Assembly: GCF_000198775.1 (NCBI RefSeq)
Contig: NC_014718.1
Location: 731,836 to 756,238, forward strand
Source of the DNA: Mycetohabitans rhizoxinica HKI 454
GTDB lineage: Bacteria > Pseudomonadota > Gammaproteobacteria > Burkholderiales > Burkholderiaceae
Direction of reading: 5' to 3'
Length of the DNA: 24,403 nucleotides
How positions within the stretch are numbered: position 1 is the first letter of the stretch; the number at the start of each line of letters is the position of its first letter. A model generated the notes under the pieces. That model was not told where the DNA came from. It ran no database searches and was given only the letters and a program-made list of their open reading frames with translations. The translations under genes and the position numbers were made by a program. Below are positions 7,558-15,762 of the stretch, one piece after another.

Positions 7558-9642
7558 ATGTCGAAAGCACTGAAGCTGCCTGCCGCCGGCGAAATCGGCG
7601 TCGCCTTGGTCGTGGTGGCAATCATCTCGCTGATGATCCTGCCGCTTCCGACTCTTTTGATCGATGTGCTGCTGGCATGCAACATCGCAGTCAGCGTCAC
7701 GTTACTGATGATTACCATGTACGTACCGGACATCGTAGCGCTATCGGTGTTCCCGTCATTGCTGTTGTTTACGACGCTGTATCGCTTATCGTTGAATATC
7801 GCATCGACAAAATCCATACTGTTGCACGCCGACGCAGGACATATTATCGAGGCGTTCGGGCAACTGGTCGTCGGAGGCAACCTGGTGGTCGGCCTGGTTG
7901 TCTTTGTCATCATCACCACGGTTCAATTTATTGTCATTGCCAAGGGATCGGAGCGCGTAGCGGAAGTCGGCGCCCGGTTTACGCTAGACGCCTTGCCCGG
8001 AAAGCAGATGAGCATCGATGCCGATCTCCGGGCCAATCTGCTCACCGCTGACGAAGCACGCCGAAAACGTGCAACACTGGCCATCGAAAGCCAACTCCAT
8101 GGAGGCATGGATGGCGCCATGAAGTTCGTCAAGGGCGATGCGATAGCCGGATTAATCATTACCGGAATCAACATCATCGCAGGCATCGCAGTAGGCGTCG
8201 CATACCATGGCATGAGTGCCGGGGAAGCAGCCAATCGTTTCTCGGTCTTGTCGGTTGGCGACGCGATGGTCTCGCAGATTCCGTCGTTGCTTCTGTCAGT
8301 TGCTGCCGGCGTCATGATCACCAGGGTGGCCGACGAGCGCGACGCGCATCCTCAATCGCTCGGCAGCGAGATGGGCCGGCAACTCAGTTCAAGCACGCGC
8401 GCGCTTTTTTTTGCCGCGATTTTGCTACTAGGCTTCGCCGCCGTCCCGGGCTTTCCCGCTCCGCTGTTCCTACTGCTCTCCGCCATGCTGGCATTTTGCG
8501 GTTACAAGCTGAGCCATAAGCGCCCCCTTTTAGACGAATACCGTAGCGAGCCGGTCGCTTCGATGCAGCGCGCAGGTAGCAAGGGGGACGCAAGCGGCAT
8601 CCTGCCACGTGCGCCCCAGTTCACGCCTGCAGTGGGCGTAAGGATCGCACCCGACTTGATGCCACGCCTGTCCGCTGCCGCGCTGGACCAGTCATTTGCG
8701 TCGGAGCGCAACCAACTCCAGGAGGAGTTGGGCCTGCCTTTTCCGGGTATCACGATGTGGGTGGGCGAGAATACCCGTGCGTCACACTTTGAGATCCTGA
8801 TACACGACGTGCCATACGTGACAATCGAACTGCCACCCGGCAAGGTCATGTTACCCCCACGCAATGGCGATCTCGACGCCACTCAGGCCGACGCAGTGCT
8901 GGCTGCATTGCACGCCCGTGCCGAGCCTAGGGGCGGCCTGGACGGTGGCGCAGGCCCTACTTGGTGGATGGATGAGAAAGCGGTTCCTCCAAAAATCCAG
9001 GCATGGCAGGCCGAGCACGTGATCGCTCACAGCGCAATTGCGCTGCTGCGACGTCATGCATCGCTGTTCCTAGGCATCCAGGAAGTTCAATGGATCCTTG
9101 AGCAGCAAGGTAACGAGTACCCTGGACTGGTTGCTGAAGTTCAGAAAGCCGTACCGCCTCAACGTATCGCCGACGTATTGCGGCGTTTGCTGGAAGAACA
9201 AGTACCTATCCGCAACATGAGAACGATTCTCGAAAGCCTGCTTGCATGGGGAACGAAAGAAAAGGACATGCTGATGCTCACCGAGTATGTGCGGGGAGAC
9301 CTTGCGCGGTTTCTCGCCCATCGTGCTGCCGCAGGCGCAGGCCTGCTCCAGGCGGTATTGCTCGACCTGCCCGTTGAGCAACACATCCGTCAAGCGATTA
9401 AGCAGACACCCACCGGTAACTATCTGGCGCTGGCCCCCGACGAGGTAACCTTCCTGGTAAATAAGATCCAATCGTTGGCGGGTACTGACGAGCGTGACGG
9501 CGTAGCGCTGGTCACGTCGATGGACATCCGACGCTATGTTCGGCGCATGATAGAGAATCGTATCAGCTGGCTGCCGGTCTATTCCTATCAGGAACTTGGC
9601 GAGCACGTCGAGTTGAAACCGCTCGGTCGGGTAACGGCATAG
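7558..9642 (+). CDS. sctV: SctV (HrcV/YscV) major export-gate protein
   Basis: Nonameric gate that receives substrates from chaperones. The 694-residue protein has a hydrophobic N-terminal half with multiple membrane helices and the FHIPEP-family loop (IAKGSERVAEVGARFTLDALPGKQMSID, key Pro/Gly/Lys visible around residues 120-150), then a large soluble domain (about 340-694) that forms the cytoplasmic ring. An upstream in-frame start at 7459 would overlap sctU by 80 bases, so ATG 7558 (MSKALKLPAAGE), 19 bases after the sctU stop, is chosen. Length is normal. Confidence 0.97.
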   Translation: MSKALKLPAAGEIGVALVVVAIISLMILPLPTLLIDVLLACNIAVSVTLLMITMYVPDIVALSVFPSLLLFTTLYRLSLNIASTKSILLHADAGHIIEAFGQLVVGGNLVVGLVVFVIITTVQFIVIAKGSERVAEVGARFTLDALPGKQMSIDADLRANLLTADEARRKRATLAIESQLHGGMDGAMKFVKGDAIAGLIITGINIIAGIAVGVAYHGMSAGEAANRFSVLSVGDAMVSQIPSLLLSVAAGVMITRVADERDAHPQSLGSEMGRQLSSSTRALFFAAILLLGFAAVPGFPAPLFLLLSAMLAFCGYKLSHKRPLLDEYRSEPVASMQRAGSKGDASGILPRAPQFTPAVGVRIAPDLMPRLSAAALDQSFASERNQLQEELGLPFPGITMWVGENTRASHFEILIHDVPYVTIELPPGKVMLPPRNGDLDATQADAVLAALHARAEPRGGLDGGAGPTWWMDEKAVPPKIQAWQAEHVIAHSAIALLRRHASLFLGIQEVQWILEQQGNEYPGLVAEVQKAVPPQRIADVLRRLLEEQVPIRNMRTILESLLAWGTKEKDMLMLTEYVRGDLARFLAHRAAAGAGLLQAVLLDLPVEQHIRQAIKQTPTGNYLALAPDEVTFLVNKIQSLAGTDERDGVALVTSMDIRRYVRRMIENRISWLPVYSYQELGEHVELKPLGRVTA

Positions 9643-9653
9643 GGTTGCGCAAC

Positions 9654-10280
9654 ATGACATCCATTCGACACCGGCCGGTACGAATCATCGCTCGCGACAG
9701 CGAGCACACCGCTCCCGTGTACGGTCGCCGTGCGCGGCCTGACTATGCGTCGCTTGCGCGCCGCAGCAGGCCGACCGGTACGCATGAAGACACCTTGCCG
9801 GCTTTACATCATGGCATAGCTAGTACAGGACTCGCGCTGACCTATCCATCCGGTCAAGACGCCGACACGAGCGACGATGATTCGCAATCCTCGGAAGACG
9901 GCACAGCAGACGCATCGTCCATGGTGGACAAACGGCTACGCAAGGCGCTACAGCCTGTCGTAGCAAAAATCCTTCAAACCCAAGATAAGGTGATGGACCT
10001 GGTTTGCAAACTCACGCAGGAAATTGCCGCTTTCTGCGGTGACCGCTCGATCAACGAGACCGGAACCTGGGACGCGCAATTGCCGCTCGATGCCAGCCTG
10101 CTGCGGAACACGACACTTAATTTAACGCTTTCGTATTCGACACTATCACTTCGCTTCGACACAGACGACGACGACACCAAGCAACTACTCTTGGCTCATG
10201 CACCAATGCTCGAACGCGAACTCGGCGCATTGATGCAAGCATGGGATGTGCCGCGCCAGATCCAGCTTACGGTCTGGTGA
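9654..10280 (+). CDS. sctP: SctP-type needle-length/specificity protein (HpaP/HpaC-like)
   Basis: A 208-residue protein between sctV and sctQ, the position of HpaP in Ralstonia and HpaC in Xanthomonas, which bind SctU and trigger the substrate switch. The N-terminal half is low complexity (RRARPDY, then a Ser/Asp-rich DADTSDDDSQSSEDG segment); the C-terminal half (about 95-208) is structured and ends PRQIQLTVW, consistent with a T3S4-type domain. A TTG start at 9645 is possible, but ATG 9654 has an AGGG ribosome site at 9641-9644. Sequence conservation in this family is weak; the call relies partly on position. Confidence 0.78.
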   Translation: MTSIRHRPVRIIARDSEHTAPVYGRRARPDYASLARRSRPTGTHEDTLPALHHGIASTGLALTYPSGQDADTSDDDSQSSEDGTADASSMVDKRLRKALQPVVAKILQTQDKVMDLVCKLTQEIAAFCGDRSINETGTWDAQLPLDASLLRNTTLNLTLSYSTLSLRFDTDDDDTKQLLLAHAPMLERELGALMQAWDVPRQIQLTVW

Positions 10281-10296
10281 CCGACCTTTGGTCACC
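10276..10296 (+). repeat. Hairpin at the sctP/sctQ junction
   Basis: GGTGACC-7-GGTCACC: a perfect 7-bp stem with 7-base loop that includes the sctP stop codon, extendable by wobble pairs on both sides. It lies in the only sizeable gap (62 bases) inside the sctU-hpaA operon. No T-tract follows, so it is not a classical terminator; RNA processing or damping of sctQ translation are possible roles. Confidence 0.6.
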
Positions 10297-10342
10297 GGGG
10301 CCGTCACCGCCGGACCTTCACATAATATGACCGCCATAGTGG

Positions 10343-11545
10343 ATGATTGATCCGACCGTCGACTTGCTGCCCAGTGACGTTGGCGACGCACGCTGGCGCC
10401 CCCGGCCACTACAGCCCGCCGTCGCTCGCGCTGCGCGTTTGTTTTGCGACAACCGCCTACCCGACACACTCGCGCGGCTGTGCGGCATCGAGCAATGGAC
10501 CGTGACGCTAGAGTCTTCATCCGCACCGGCAATGGACCTCGTCGGCGCAGCCCGGTGGACCGAACCAGCGTGGCTGGAATTCGCGCATCCGTCCGGACGG
10601 CTGGGGATCGGCTTCGATCTGGCCCACTATCCAGCTTTGGAGCTTGTTACCGGCACGGAAGATGTGTCAAATTCGGACCGCCCGCACGGCGATCCGGCTT
10701 TGCAATTGGCAATCGCCCATATACTTGTCCAACCGGTATTGTCTGCGCTCGCAGCCATCGGCCTCAAGGAGCTTCGCCTAGCTGGCCTATACCGGGTTCA
10801 CCAACACAGTGGCTTGCCGATTCGACCCTCTGTCGACATGCCAATTGCGCGGATGACGTTTGTCCATCACGGCCGCACCCATGCGGTGACCGTCGTACCG
10901 GATGCTCCGCTCTTGCAATTGATACAGCACTGCTTGGACCAGCACGCTACTTCCGCCGCTCAGCGCCCGTCACCTGACAGCGGTCACCCGCTCGCCGAAG
11001 TCCGAGTGCCGGGCAGGCTGATCATCGGATACAAGACCTTGACAGTGTCCACGCTGGACAGGCTTGCTCCTGGTGACGTCATCCTGCGCGCGGTATCAGC
11101 AAATGCCGGGCCGCTGATAGCCGGCCATCACGCTCCAGTCCATACGACCGTCGCGTGGGGTACGCCCGGGCTCATTCGTCTCCACGCACAAGCCGAAATA
11201 GGCGGCCAGACGCTTTCTATTTTGAAGGACCCGTACATGACCGAACATGTCGATAAGTCGCTCGCTAACGACACACTTACCGCTGAAGCGCGCGACGAGG
11301 CTGCCTGTATCGACCAACTTGAGCTGCCGATTCAACTGGAGATCGACACCATCGCACTGCCGTTGCACGAAATCTGTGCGTTGCGCGCCGGTTACGTCCT
11401 TGAGTTGCCCAATCCGGTGGACGCTGTCCAGATCAAACTTGTCACCCATGGGCGCACGATAGGCTACGCGGAACTCGTCAGCGTCGGTGATCATCTCGGC
11501 ATCCGAATCCTCCAAATGGTGCAAGGCAATGCTCCAGCCCAGTGA
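10343..11545 (+). CDS. sctQ: SctQ (HrcQ/YscQ) cytoplasmic-ring protein
   Basis: Component of the sorting-platform pods (C-ring) that queue substrates. The 400-residue protein has a weakly conserved N-terminal domain, a first SpoA-like region (about residues 220-295) and a clear C-terminal SpoA domain (about 325-395: LELPIQLEIDTIALPLHEIC, LELPNPVDAVQIKLV, GELVSVGDHLGIRI-like end). ATG 10343 (MIDPTVDLL) is the first in-frame ATG after a 62-base gap; its ribosome site is poor. An internal in-frame ATG with a strong ribosome site probably yields a separate C-terminal product, given as its own entry. The end overlaps sctR by 17 bases. Confidence 0.93.
   Translation: MIDPTVDLLPSDVGDARWRPRPLQPAVARAARLFCDNRLPDTLARLCGIEQWTVTLESSSAPAMDLVGAARWTEPAWLEFAHPSGRLGIGFDLAHYPALELVTGTEDVSNSDRPHGDPALQLAIAHILVQPVLSALAAIGLKELRLAGLYRVHQHSGLPIRPSVDMPIARMTFVHHGRTHAVTVVPDAPLLQLIQHCLDQHATSAAQRPSPDSGHPLAEVRVPGRLIIGYKTLTVSTLDRLAPGDVILRAVSANAGPLIAGHHAPVHTTVAWGTPGLIRLHAQAEIGGQTLSILKDPYMTEHVDKSLANDTLTAEARDEAACIDQLELPIQLEIDTIALPLHEICALRAGYVLELPNPVDAVQIKLVTHGRTIGYAELVSVGDHLGIRILQMVQGNAPAQ
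11237..11545 (+). CDS. SctQ-C, likely internal-start product of sctQ
   Basis: ATG 11237 is codon 299 of sctQ and is preceded by GAAGGA (11224-11229) with 7 bases spacing, a better ribosome site than the one before the full-length start. It would make a 102-residue protein containing only the C-terminal SpoA domain. YscQ of Yersinia, SpaO and SsaQ of Salmonella make such short products from internal starts, and these form part of the C-ring pods. That this happens here is inferred from the start signal and domain position. Confidence 0.65.
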   Translation: MTEHVDKSLANDTLTAEARDEAACIDQLELPIQLEIDTIALPLHEICALRAGYVLELPNPVDAVQIKLVTHGRTIGYAELVSVGDHLGIRILQMVQGNAPAQ

Positions 11546-12179
11546 ACTGACGAGCTTGATGCTGATTGTTCTTGCAATCAGCGTCGTCCCCCTCGTCGCC
11601 GTCGTCATCACGTCATATACAAAGATTGTCGTGGTACTCAGCCTGCTGCGCAACGCACTCGGCGCACAGCAAGTTCCACCGAACATGGTGCTAAACGGTA
11701 TCGCCATCCTCGTTTCGCTCTACATCATGGCGCCCATCGGCATGGCGGCAGCAAAACAACTGGAAAACCAGCCGAATGCCGGCACCCCCTCTCAGTCGGT
11801 CGTGCAAGCATTCAGTGCGGCGCAGGAGCCATTCCGTGCATTCCTAAAACAACATGCCAACAAAAGAGAAAAGCGCTTTTTCATGCGTACGGCGACTGTC
11901 ATTTGGCCCAAGGAGGTGGCCGACGGCCTCCGTGAGGACGATTTCATCGTACTGGCGCCGGCATTCACCTTATCCGAGCTCACCGACGCCTTCAAGATCG
12001 GATTTCTTCTCTACATCACCTTTGTGGTCATCGACCTGATCATCGCCAATGTGCTGCTCGCGATGGGTCTCAACCAGGTCATGCCAACCAACGTCGCAAT
12101 ACCCTTCAAGCTACTGCTGTTCGTCGTGATGGATGGCTGGTCAACGCTGATCCACGGATTGATTCTGACATATCGCTAA
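11529..12179 (+). CDS. sctR: SctR (HrcR/YscR) export-gate protein
   Basis: Core pore protein of the export apparatus (5 copies with SctS and SctT). The 216-residue product has the family landmarks TSYTKIVVVLSLLRNALGAQQVPPNMVLNG split over the first cytoplasmic loop (TSYTKI and QQVPPN are diagnostic), four hydrophobic segments and the C-terminal MPTNVAIPFKLLLFV region. The frame is open upstream to 11487, but ATG 11529 (MLQPSELTSL), inside the last codons of sctQ, matches the usual family start. Confidence 0.96.
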   Translation: MLQPSELTSLMLIVLAISVVPLVAVVITSYTKIVVVLSLLRNALGAQQVPPNMVLNGIAILVSLYIMAPIGMAAAKQLENQPNAGTPSQSVVQAFSAAQEPFRAFLKQHANKREKRFFMRTATVIWPKEVADGLREDDFIVLAPAFTLSELTDAFKIGFLLYITFVVIDLIIANVLLAMGLNQVMPTNVAIPFKLLLFVVMDGWSTLIHGLILTYR

Positions 12180-12187
12180 GCGCCACC

Positions 12188-12451
12188 ATGGACATCAATA
12201 CACTGATCCGGCTAACGATGCACGGCATGCTGTTATGCATGTACGTGTCCCTACCGATCGTCAGCGTCGCCGCGGCGGTGGGGTTGGCTGTGTCTTTCCT
12301 GCAAGCGATCACATCCATGCAGGACCAGGCGTTGTCTCACGGAGTGAAGCTCATTGCTGTGACGATCGTGATCGTTGTCGGAGCGCCCATGTCCGCCGCC
12401 GCGGTACTCAGATTCGCCAACGAAGTGTTCCAGGTTGCCATACCGCAATGA
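12188..12451 (+). CDS. sctS: SctS (HrcS/YscS) export-gate protein
   Basis: Small two-helix membrane protein (87 residues) of the R5S4T1 export pore. Starts MDINTLIRLTMHGMLL; hydrophobic helices at about 13-40 and 52-75 are joined by the conserved loop AITSMQDQALSHGVKL, with the Gln-rich contact region of the family. It starts 8 bases after the sctR stop, and its stop overlaps the hpaA start (ATGA). Complete. Confidence 0.95.
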   Translation: MDINTLIRLTMHGMLLCMYVSLPIVSVAAAVGLAVSFLQAITSMQDQALSHGVKLIAVTIVIVVGAPMSAAAVLRFANEVFQVAIPQ

Positions 12452-13347
12452 TAAACATCCGCAAGTCGGCTCCCACCGATCATGCGGGCGGTCCGACTGG
12501 ATCCCCCGCCCGCCAGCATGTCCGCACACCTGTGCGCCGGCCCCGCAAGGCGGTCCTGCATCGCGGATCCATTGTGTTCGCCCATTCCGCGACCGCGCAA
12601 GCCAATGTGCAGCAAGTGAGAAAGGCGGCCGCCCGAGCACGCTTGCTGGCATCGATACGTGCGTCGGCGCGTCTGACTCGCCGCCGGGTGCGTAGCAGGA
12701 CGAGCCTGCTGGAAAACGAGGCGGATGAGTCGGACGATCGCGCAGCGGATACGCCTGCACGCATCACGGGTATTGGACAGCGTGACGGATCAGGCGGTGG
12801 CGGTGGTCAAGGGCGTGGACAGCGTGACCAAAAAGAGGGAGACGTCGACGCCCAAAGCGAAGTTCCCTGCTTTCGGCAAAGCAGGACTACGCGACGTGCC
12901 GGCATATCGAGGCTCGACGCGGGCCCACTGCACGAGTTGGCCCAATCGGGTAAGACAATCGCCAGCAATGATGTAATGCACGTATTAATTGCGAAACTAC
13001 GGGATCTGGTTGACCAGTCGCAGCGAAACCCACACGCAAGCATCGATGCCAATATTCATCATTTGATGAGCAAGTGTCTGGACCTGCAAGCCCGCTTGGC
13101 GCCGGAACCGCTGTCACTACAGCATGTGATAGAAATGTTGGTTAGTATCCGACAGAAACCCGCTTTAGCTAGCCCACAGAGCCACGCCGGTGAGTTGAAC
13201 CGCGGACAGCGGCTCAATCCCATGATGCCGCTGATCGCATTCAACGCCCTGCGGCCGAGAACACCGAGCCAACTTAAACGTGCGAAGTGTTACCAAGCAC
13301 TGCGAATTGCTTCAACGACCACTCGGCACGTCGATACCTTGGCATAG
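12448..13347 (+). CDS. hpaA: HpaA-like secreted T3SS control protein
   Basis: A 299-residue protein starting MINIRKSAPTDH at an ATGA overlap with sctS, at the place of HpaA in Xanthomonas/Burkholderia clusters. HpaA is itself secreted, interacts with the chaperone HpaB and controls pilus versus effector export; Xanthomonas HpaA also has nuclear localisation signals. Here the N-terminal third is very basic (PVRRPRK near residues 27-35; RLTRRRVRSR near 75-85), the middle is a Gly/Asp/Gln-rich linker, and residues about 160-240 form the structured part (NDVMHVLIAKLRDLVDQS). A longer frame starts at 12235 inside sctS and is rejected. Name is from synteny and composition. Confidence 0.75.
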   Translation: MINIRKSAPTDHAGGPTGSPARQHVRTPVRRPRKAVLHRGSIVFAHSATAQANVQQVRKAAARARLLASIRASARLTRRRVRSRTSLLENEADESDDRAADTPARITGIGQRDGSGGGGGQGRGQRDQKEGDVDAQSEVPCFRQSRTTRRAGISRLDAGPLHELAQSGKTIASNDVMHVLIAKLRDLVDQSQRNPHASIDANIHHLMSKCLDLQARLAPEPLSLQHVIEMLVSIRQKPALASPQSHAGELNRGQRLNPMMPLIAFNALRPRTPSQLKRAKCYQALRIASTTTRHVDTLA

Positions 13348-13377
13348 CGCCGGCTCTTACCGATAGCCGAGGTGGGC

Positions 13378-13402
13378 TTCGCGTAATCCACATCCGGTTC
13401 GT
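13378..13402 (+). promoter_or_regulatory. PIP/hrpII box upstream of sctD
   Basis: TTCGC-N15-TTCGT with correct spacing, followed after 30 bases by TAGAGT (13433-13438). This gives sctD and the genes behind it their own hrp-regulated promoter, 31 bases after the hpaA stop. Confidence 0.85.
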
Positions 13403-13432
13403 GTTGCGCATTGCTTTTCTGATCCGCCACGT

Positions 13433-13438
13433 TAGAGT
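13433..13438 (+). promoter_or_regulatory. -10 element (TAGAGT) of the sctD promoter
   Basis: TAGAGT at 30 bases from the PIP box, fitting YANNNT. Predicted start of transcription about 13444-13446, which rules out the alternative TTG start of sctD at 13441. Confidence 0.7.
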
Positions 13439-13500
13439 AGTTGCAAGCCAACATCGCGCCCAAGGGCGAATGTACGCCGACCCATCGGAACTTGACGATC

Positions 13501-14700
13501 ATGAAGCTGTTACGCATTCTCACCGGTATACACGCAGGAGCCCAGCTGAAGCTGGTGCCCGGCGCATATCGGCTGGCAGCAGACGATGACGCCGACATCC
13601 GACTGTCCGATTGGACTGGCGCGGAGCTTGTCTTGACGATCGACCCGCAGGACACTGTACACGCACGACGCGGCGCAGCACCGGCAAACGGTGATAATGT
13701 CAACGCGCATCACGCCGTAACCCACGACGAGCCTATTGAGCAACATGCGAAAAGACCGGCACAGATGCTGGACCAACGCACGATCACACCCTCGTCAGAA
13801 GTCACCCAACAGGGCAAGGAACCGATTCTGCTGCTGGACTTCGTGCCGATGCAATTCGACGATACCGTCATCTGCGTTGGCCCGGCAGATTCCTCATGGC
13901 CGTCTGACGTCGAACTACTTTCGACGTTGCTAGTTAAGCCGGACCAAGACAGGCGCGAAGCGAAGCGTGCTCGCCATCGCAAAATCGCGGGCATCACGCT
14001 TGCCTGTACGGCGGTTGGCATGGTCATTGGGCTCAGTGCGCTGTTAATGTCGGCGCAGGACAGCCGAGCTGCCCGCAGGCGTGACATCAACGATCTTGCG
14101 CAGCACATCAATCATTTGCTCGCGGAGCAGAAGTTGACGGAGTTACGTGCACAGGTATCCGGATCTGTCATTCGGGTCACGGGAATGGTTCAGACACCCG
14201 CGGAAGATGTCAATACACGCGAACTTCTGCAACGTGCCGCAGCCGGTCTCGCCCTACGGCAGTATGATGTGGCCGAGGTCGATGCACGCAGCATTGCCGA
14301 ATCGCTCGGTATACCGGGCGTCCAAATCACCTACGCAGGAAATGGTGTATTTGACGTGACAGCGAAAGTCGCTGACCCCCAACAATTCCGGGAGTCACTC
14401 GAACGGGTAAGGCACGATTTGAACGGGAATGTTAGAACGCTACGCACTCATATCACGACCATCGACAAAAATCTGTTGCCTTCAACGTACTCGGAAATGA
14501 TCGCCTCCGACGCGATCCAGTATGCCCAGGCTCCCGACGGCACGAAACACATATACGTCGCGCAGCAGCCGAATGACCAGGCCGAACCACCGGAAAGTGG
14601 CAGCATTCCTCCAGACAACGCTCCTGTTCCGTCAGGTCAGGATGCAACCGGCACGGCGATTCAAGGCACTACGTCGCAGTCACCTCAAGTCAGTAAGTAG
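13501..14700 (+). CDS. sctD: SctD (HrcD/HrpD5) inner-membrane ring protein
   Basis: Bitopic ring protein that surrounds SctJ and connects to SctK in the cytoplasm. The 399-residue product starts MKLLRILTGIHAGAQLKL, a typical FHA-like cytoplasmic domain (residues about 1-145), followed by a basic stretch (RREAKRARHRK), one membrane helix at about 162-183, and a periplasmic part with ring-building/BON-like repeats (about 195-355). The last 50 residues are Pro/Gln/Ser-rich and probably disordered. ATG 13501 is chosen because it lies after the predicted transcription start, whereas the frame opens earlier with TTG 13441. Confidence 0.88.
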   Translation: MKLLRILTGIHAGAQLKLVPGAYRLAADDDADIRLSDWTGAELVLTIDPQDTVHARRGAAPANGDNVNAHHAVTHDEPIEQHAKRPAQMLDQRTITPSSEVTQQGKEPILLLDFVPMQFDDTVICVGPADSSWPSDVELLSTLLVKPDQDRREAKRARHRKIAGITLACTAVGMVIGLSALLMSAQDSRAARRRDINDLAQHINHLLAEQKLTELRAQVSGSVIRVTGMVQTPAEDVNTRELLQRAAAGLALRQYDVAEVDARSIAESLGIPGVQITYAGNGVFDVTAKVADPQQFRESLERVRHDLNGNVRTLRTHITTIDKNLLPSTYSEMIASDAIQYAQAPDGTKHIYVAQQPNDQAEPPESGSIPPDNAPVPSGQDATGTAIQGTTSQSPQVSK

Positions 14701-14715
14701 CGCAGGAGAATACCT

Positions 14716-14949
14716 ATGTACGAAGCACTGGAAGCATGCGCGGCAGATTTCAATGATCTGCCCAAGATCATCACCGATGCGTCCAAGGTCAAAACGATCC
14801 GCTCGGCACTTGATGCCACCGCGAGACGGATCGCTGAGGATACAGGTGAAACCGAAGTGGATCGCGACAGCTTGGCTAAACTCTATCGCGGTCTTCTCGC
14901 GGCGAGCCGGATCGTCGCGCAGTTGCATGAGAAGCGAAGCACCGGCTGA
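14716..14949 (+). CDS. HrpD6-like small T3SS protein
   Basis: A 77-residue, soluble, helical protein (MYEALEACAADFNDLPKI) lying between sctD and the needle/pilus gene, where HrpD6 sits in Xanthomonas. HrpD6 (about 80 residues) is required for hrp function; some related small proteins act as needle co-chaperones of the YscE type. AGGAG lies 7 bases before the ATG, an excellent ribosome site. Starts 15 bases after the sctD stop. Two helical blocks (about 1-35 and 45-72) are visible. Name from position and size only. Confidence 0.6.
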   Translation: MYEALEACAADFNDLPKIITDASKVKTIRSALDATARRIAEDTGETEVDRDSLAKLYRGLLAASRIVAQLHEKRSTG

Positions 14950-14995
14950 CTCATTGTCGCTTCTCTATCCGACTATTGCTTAAATGGAGTGATAT

Positions 14996-15226
14996 ATGAG
15001 TGTTCTTAACGGAGTCAAACACGGCAGTGACGCTGCAAACACAGCGAGCGCGCTGGGTCATTTTGGCACGAGTGCCGCCGGGGGCAAGTTAACCTCAACA
15101 GCTGCCAATGCTGAAATGGATCAGTATTCCAACATGATCCTTGAGACTCAGTTGCATGCGATGAAATGTCAATTCATAGAAAATTTGGGGGAAGCCTGCA
15201 AAGAGGTCGGCAGCAAACAGATATAA
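14996..15226 (+). CDS. sctF: Needle/Hrp-pilus subunit (SctF; HrpE/HrpY-like)
   Basis: A 76-residue protein, Gly/Ala/Ser-rich in the first half (SVLNGVKHGSDAANTASALG) and helical in the second (ILETQLHAMKCQFIENLGEA), the layout of Hrp pilins and needle subunits, with no signal peptide. Position after the HrpD6-like gene and before the HpaB-like chaperone matches hrpE of Xanthomonas. GGAG lies 7 bases before the ATG. It contains a single Cys in the helical half. A strong hairpin directly behind the gene may raise the stability of its message, as would suit a protein needed in many copies. Sequence conservation is low in this class, so the name is by composition and context. Confidence 0.68.
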   Translation: MSVLNGVKHGSDAANTASALGHFGTSAAGGKLTSTAANAEMDQYSNMILETQLHAMKCQFIENLGEACKEVGSKQI

Positions 15227-15233
15227 TCTGACT

Positions 15234-15262
15234 GACCAGTGCGCATTTGATGCGCACTGGTC
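15234..15262 (+). terminator. 12-bp hairpin behind the needle/pilin gene
   Basis: GACCAGTGCGCA, 5-base loop TTTGA, then the exact reverse complement TGCGCACTGGTC. It begins 8 bases after the pilin stop. Only a weak T-rich run follows (tattgcctt), so partial termination or protection of the upstream message is more likely than full termination. Confidence 0.75.
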
Positions 15263-15299
15263 TATTGCCTTCCAATTCACCTCAAATGAATAGTCCCCA

Positions 15300-15755
15300 A
15301 TGAACGGCGAACGGTACGGGGAACTGGTTCGCGAACTGTGCGATGTCGTCGGACTCGCCGATCCGGAATACGTGCTGGAAACGCGGACCATAGAAGTCCA
15401 GGGCTACGATGTTCGTCTTGAATACTTTGAAAATGATCTGGATGCAATCTACCTAAACTTCCATTTCGGCACAGTAACCGCAGGCCGCACGCTCAACGTA
15501 TTTCGGTTGATGCTCGAAGCCAACCTGCTGATCTACGCGCAAGATCAAGCGCAAATGGGCCTTGACACCGATACCGGCGGCATCATTCTTATAATTAGAA
15601 TACCGATGGACCCCGACCTGGACGGCGAGGCACTGGCCGACCTGTTGTCTCATTACGCTGAGCACGGTCATTACTGGCGGCGTAACATCATCGAATCGAC
15701 GGACGAGATGTTCGAAGGCATCGTGGCGGGCGATTTCACGTGGTTGCGTGCGTAA
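15300..15755 (+). CDS. hpaB: CesT-family T3SS chaperone, HpaB-like
   Basis: A 151-residue acidic protein with the SycE/CesT chaperone pattern: N-terminal helix (MNGERYGELVRELCDVVGL), a beta sheet with LEYFENDLDAIYLNFHFG, then FRLMLEANLLIYAQDQAQMGLDTDTGG, where the LLEANLL...GLD..TG signature is diagnostic, and a C-terminal helix (LADLLSHYAEHGHYW). Position after the pilus gene is that of hpaB, the general effector chaperone of Xanthomonas that also binds HpaA. ATG 15300 lacks a good ribosome site; no better start is visible. Fold call is confident, the HpaB name somewhat less. Confidence 0.8.
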   Translation: MNGERYGELVRELCDVVGLADPEYVLETRTIEVQGYDVRLEYFENDLDAIYLNFHFGTVTAGRTLNVFRLMLEANLLIYAQDQAQMGLDTDTGGIILIIRIPMDPDLDGEALADLLSHYAEHGHYWRRNIIESTDEMFEGIVAGDFTWLRA

Positions 15756-15762
15756 AGCTGCG

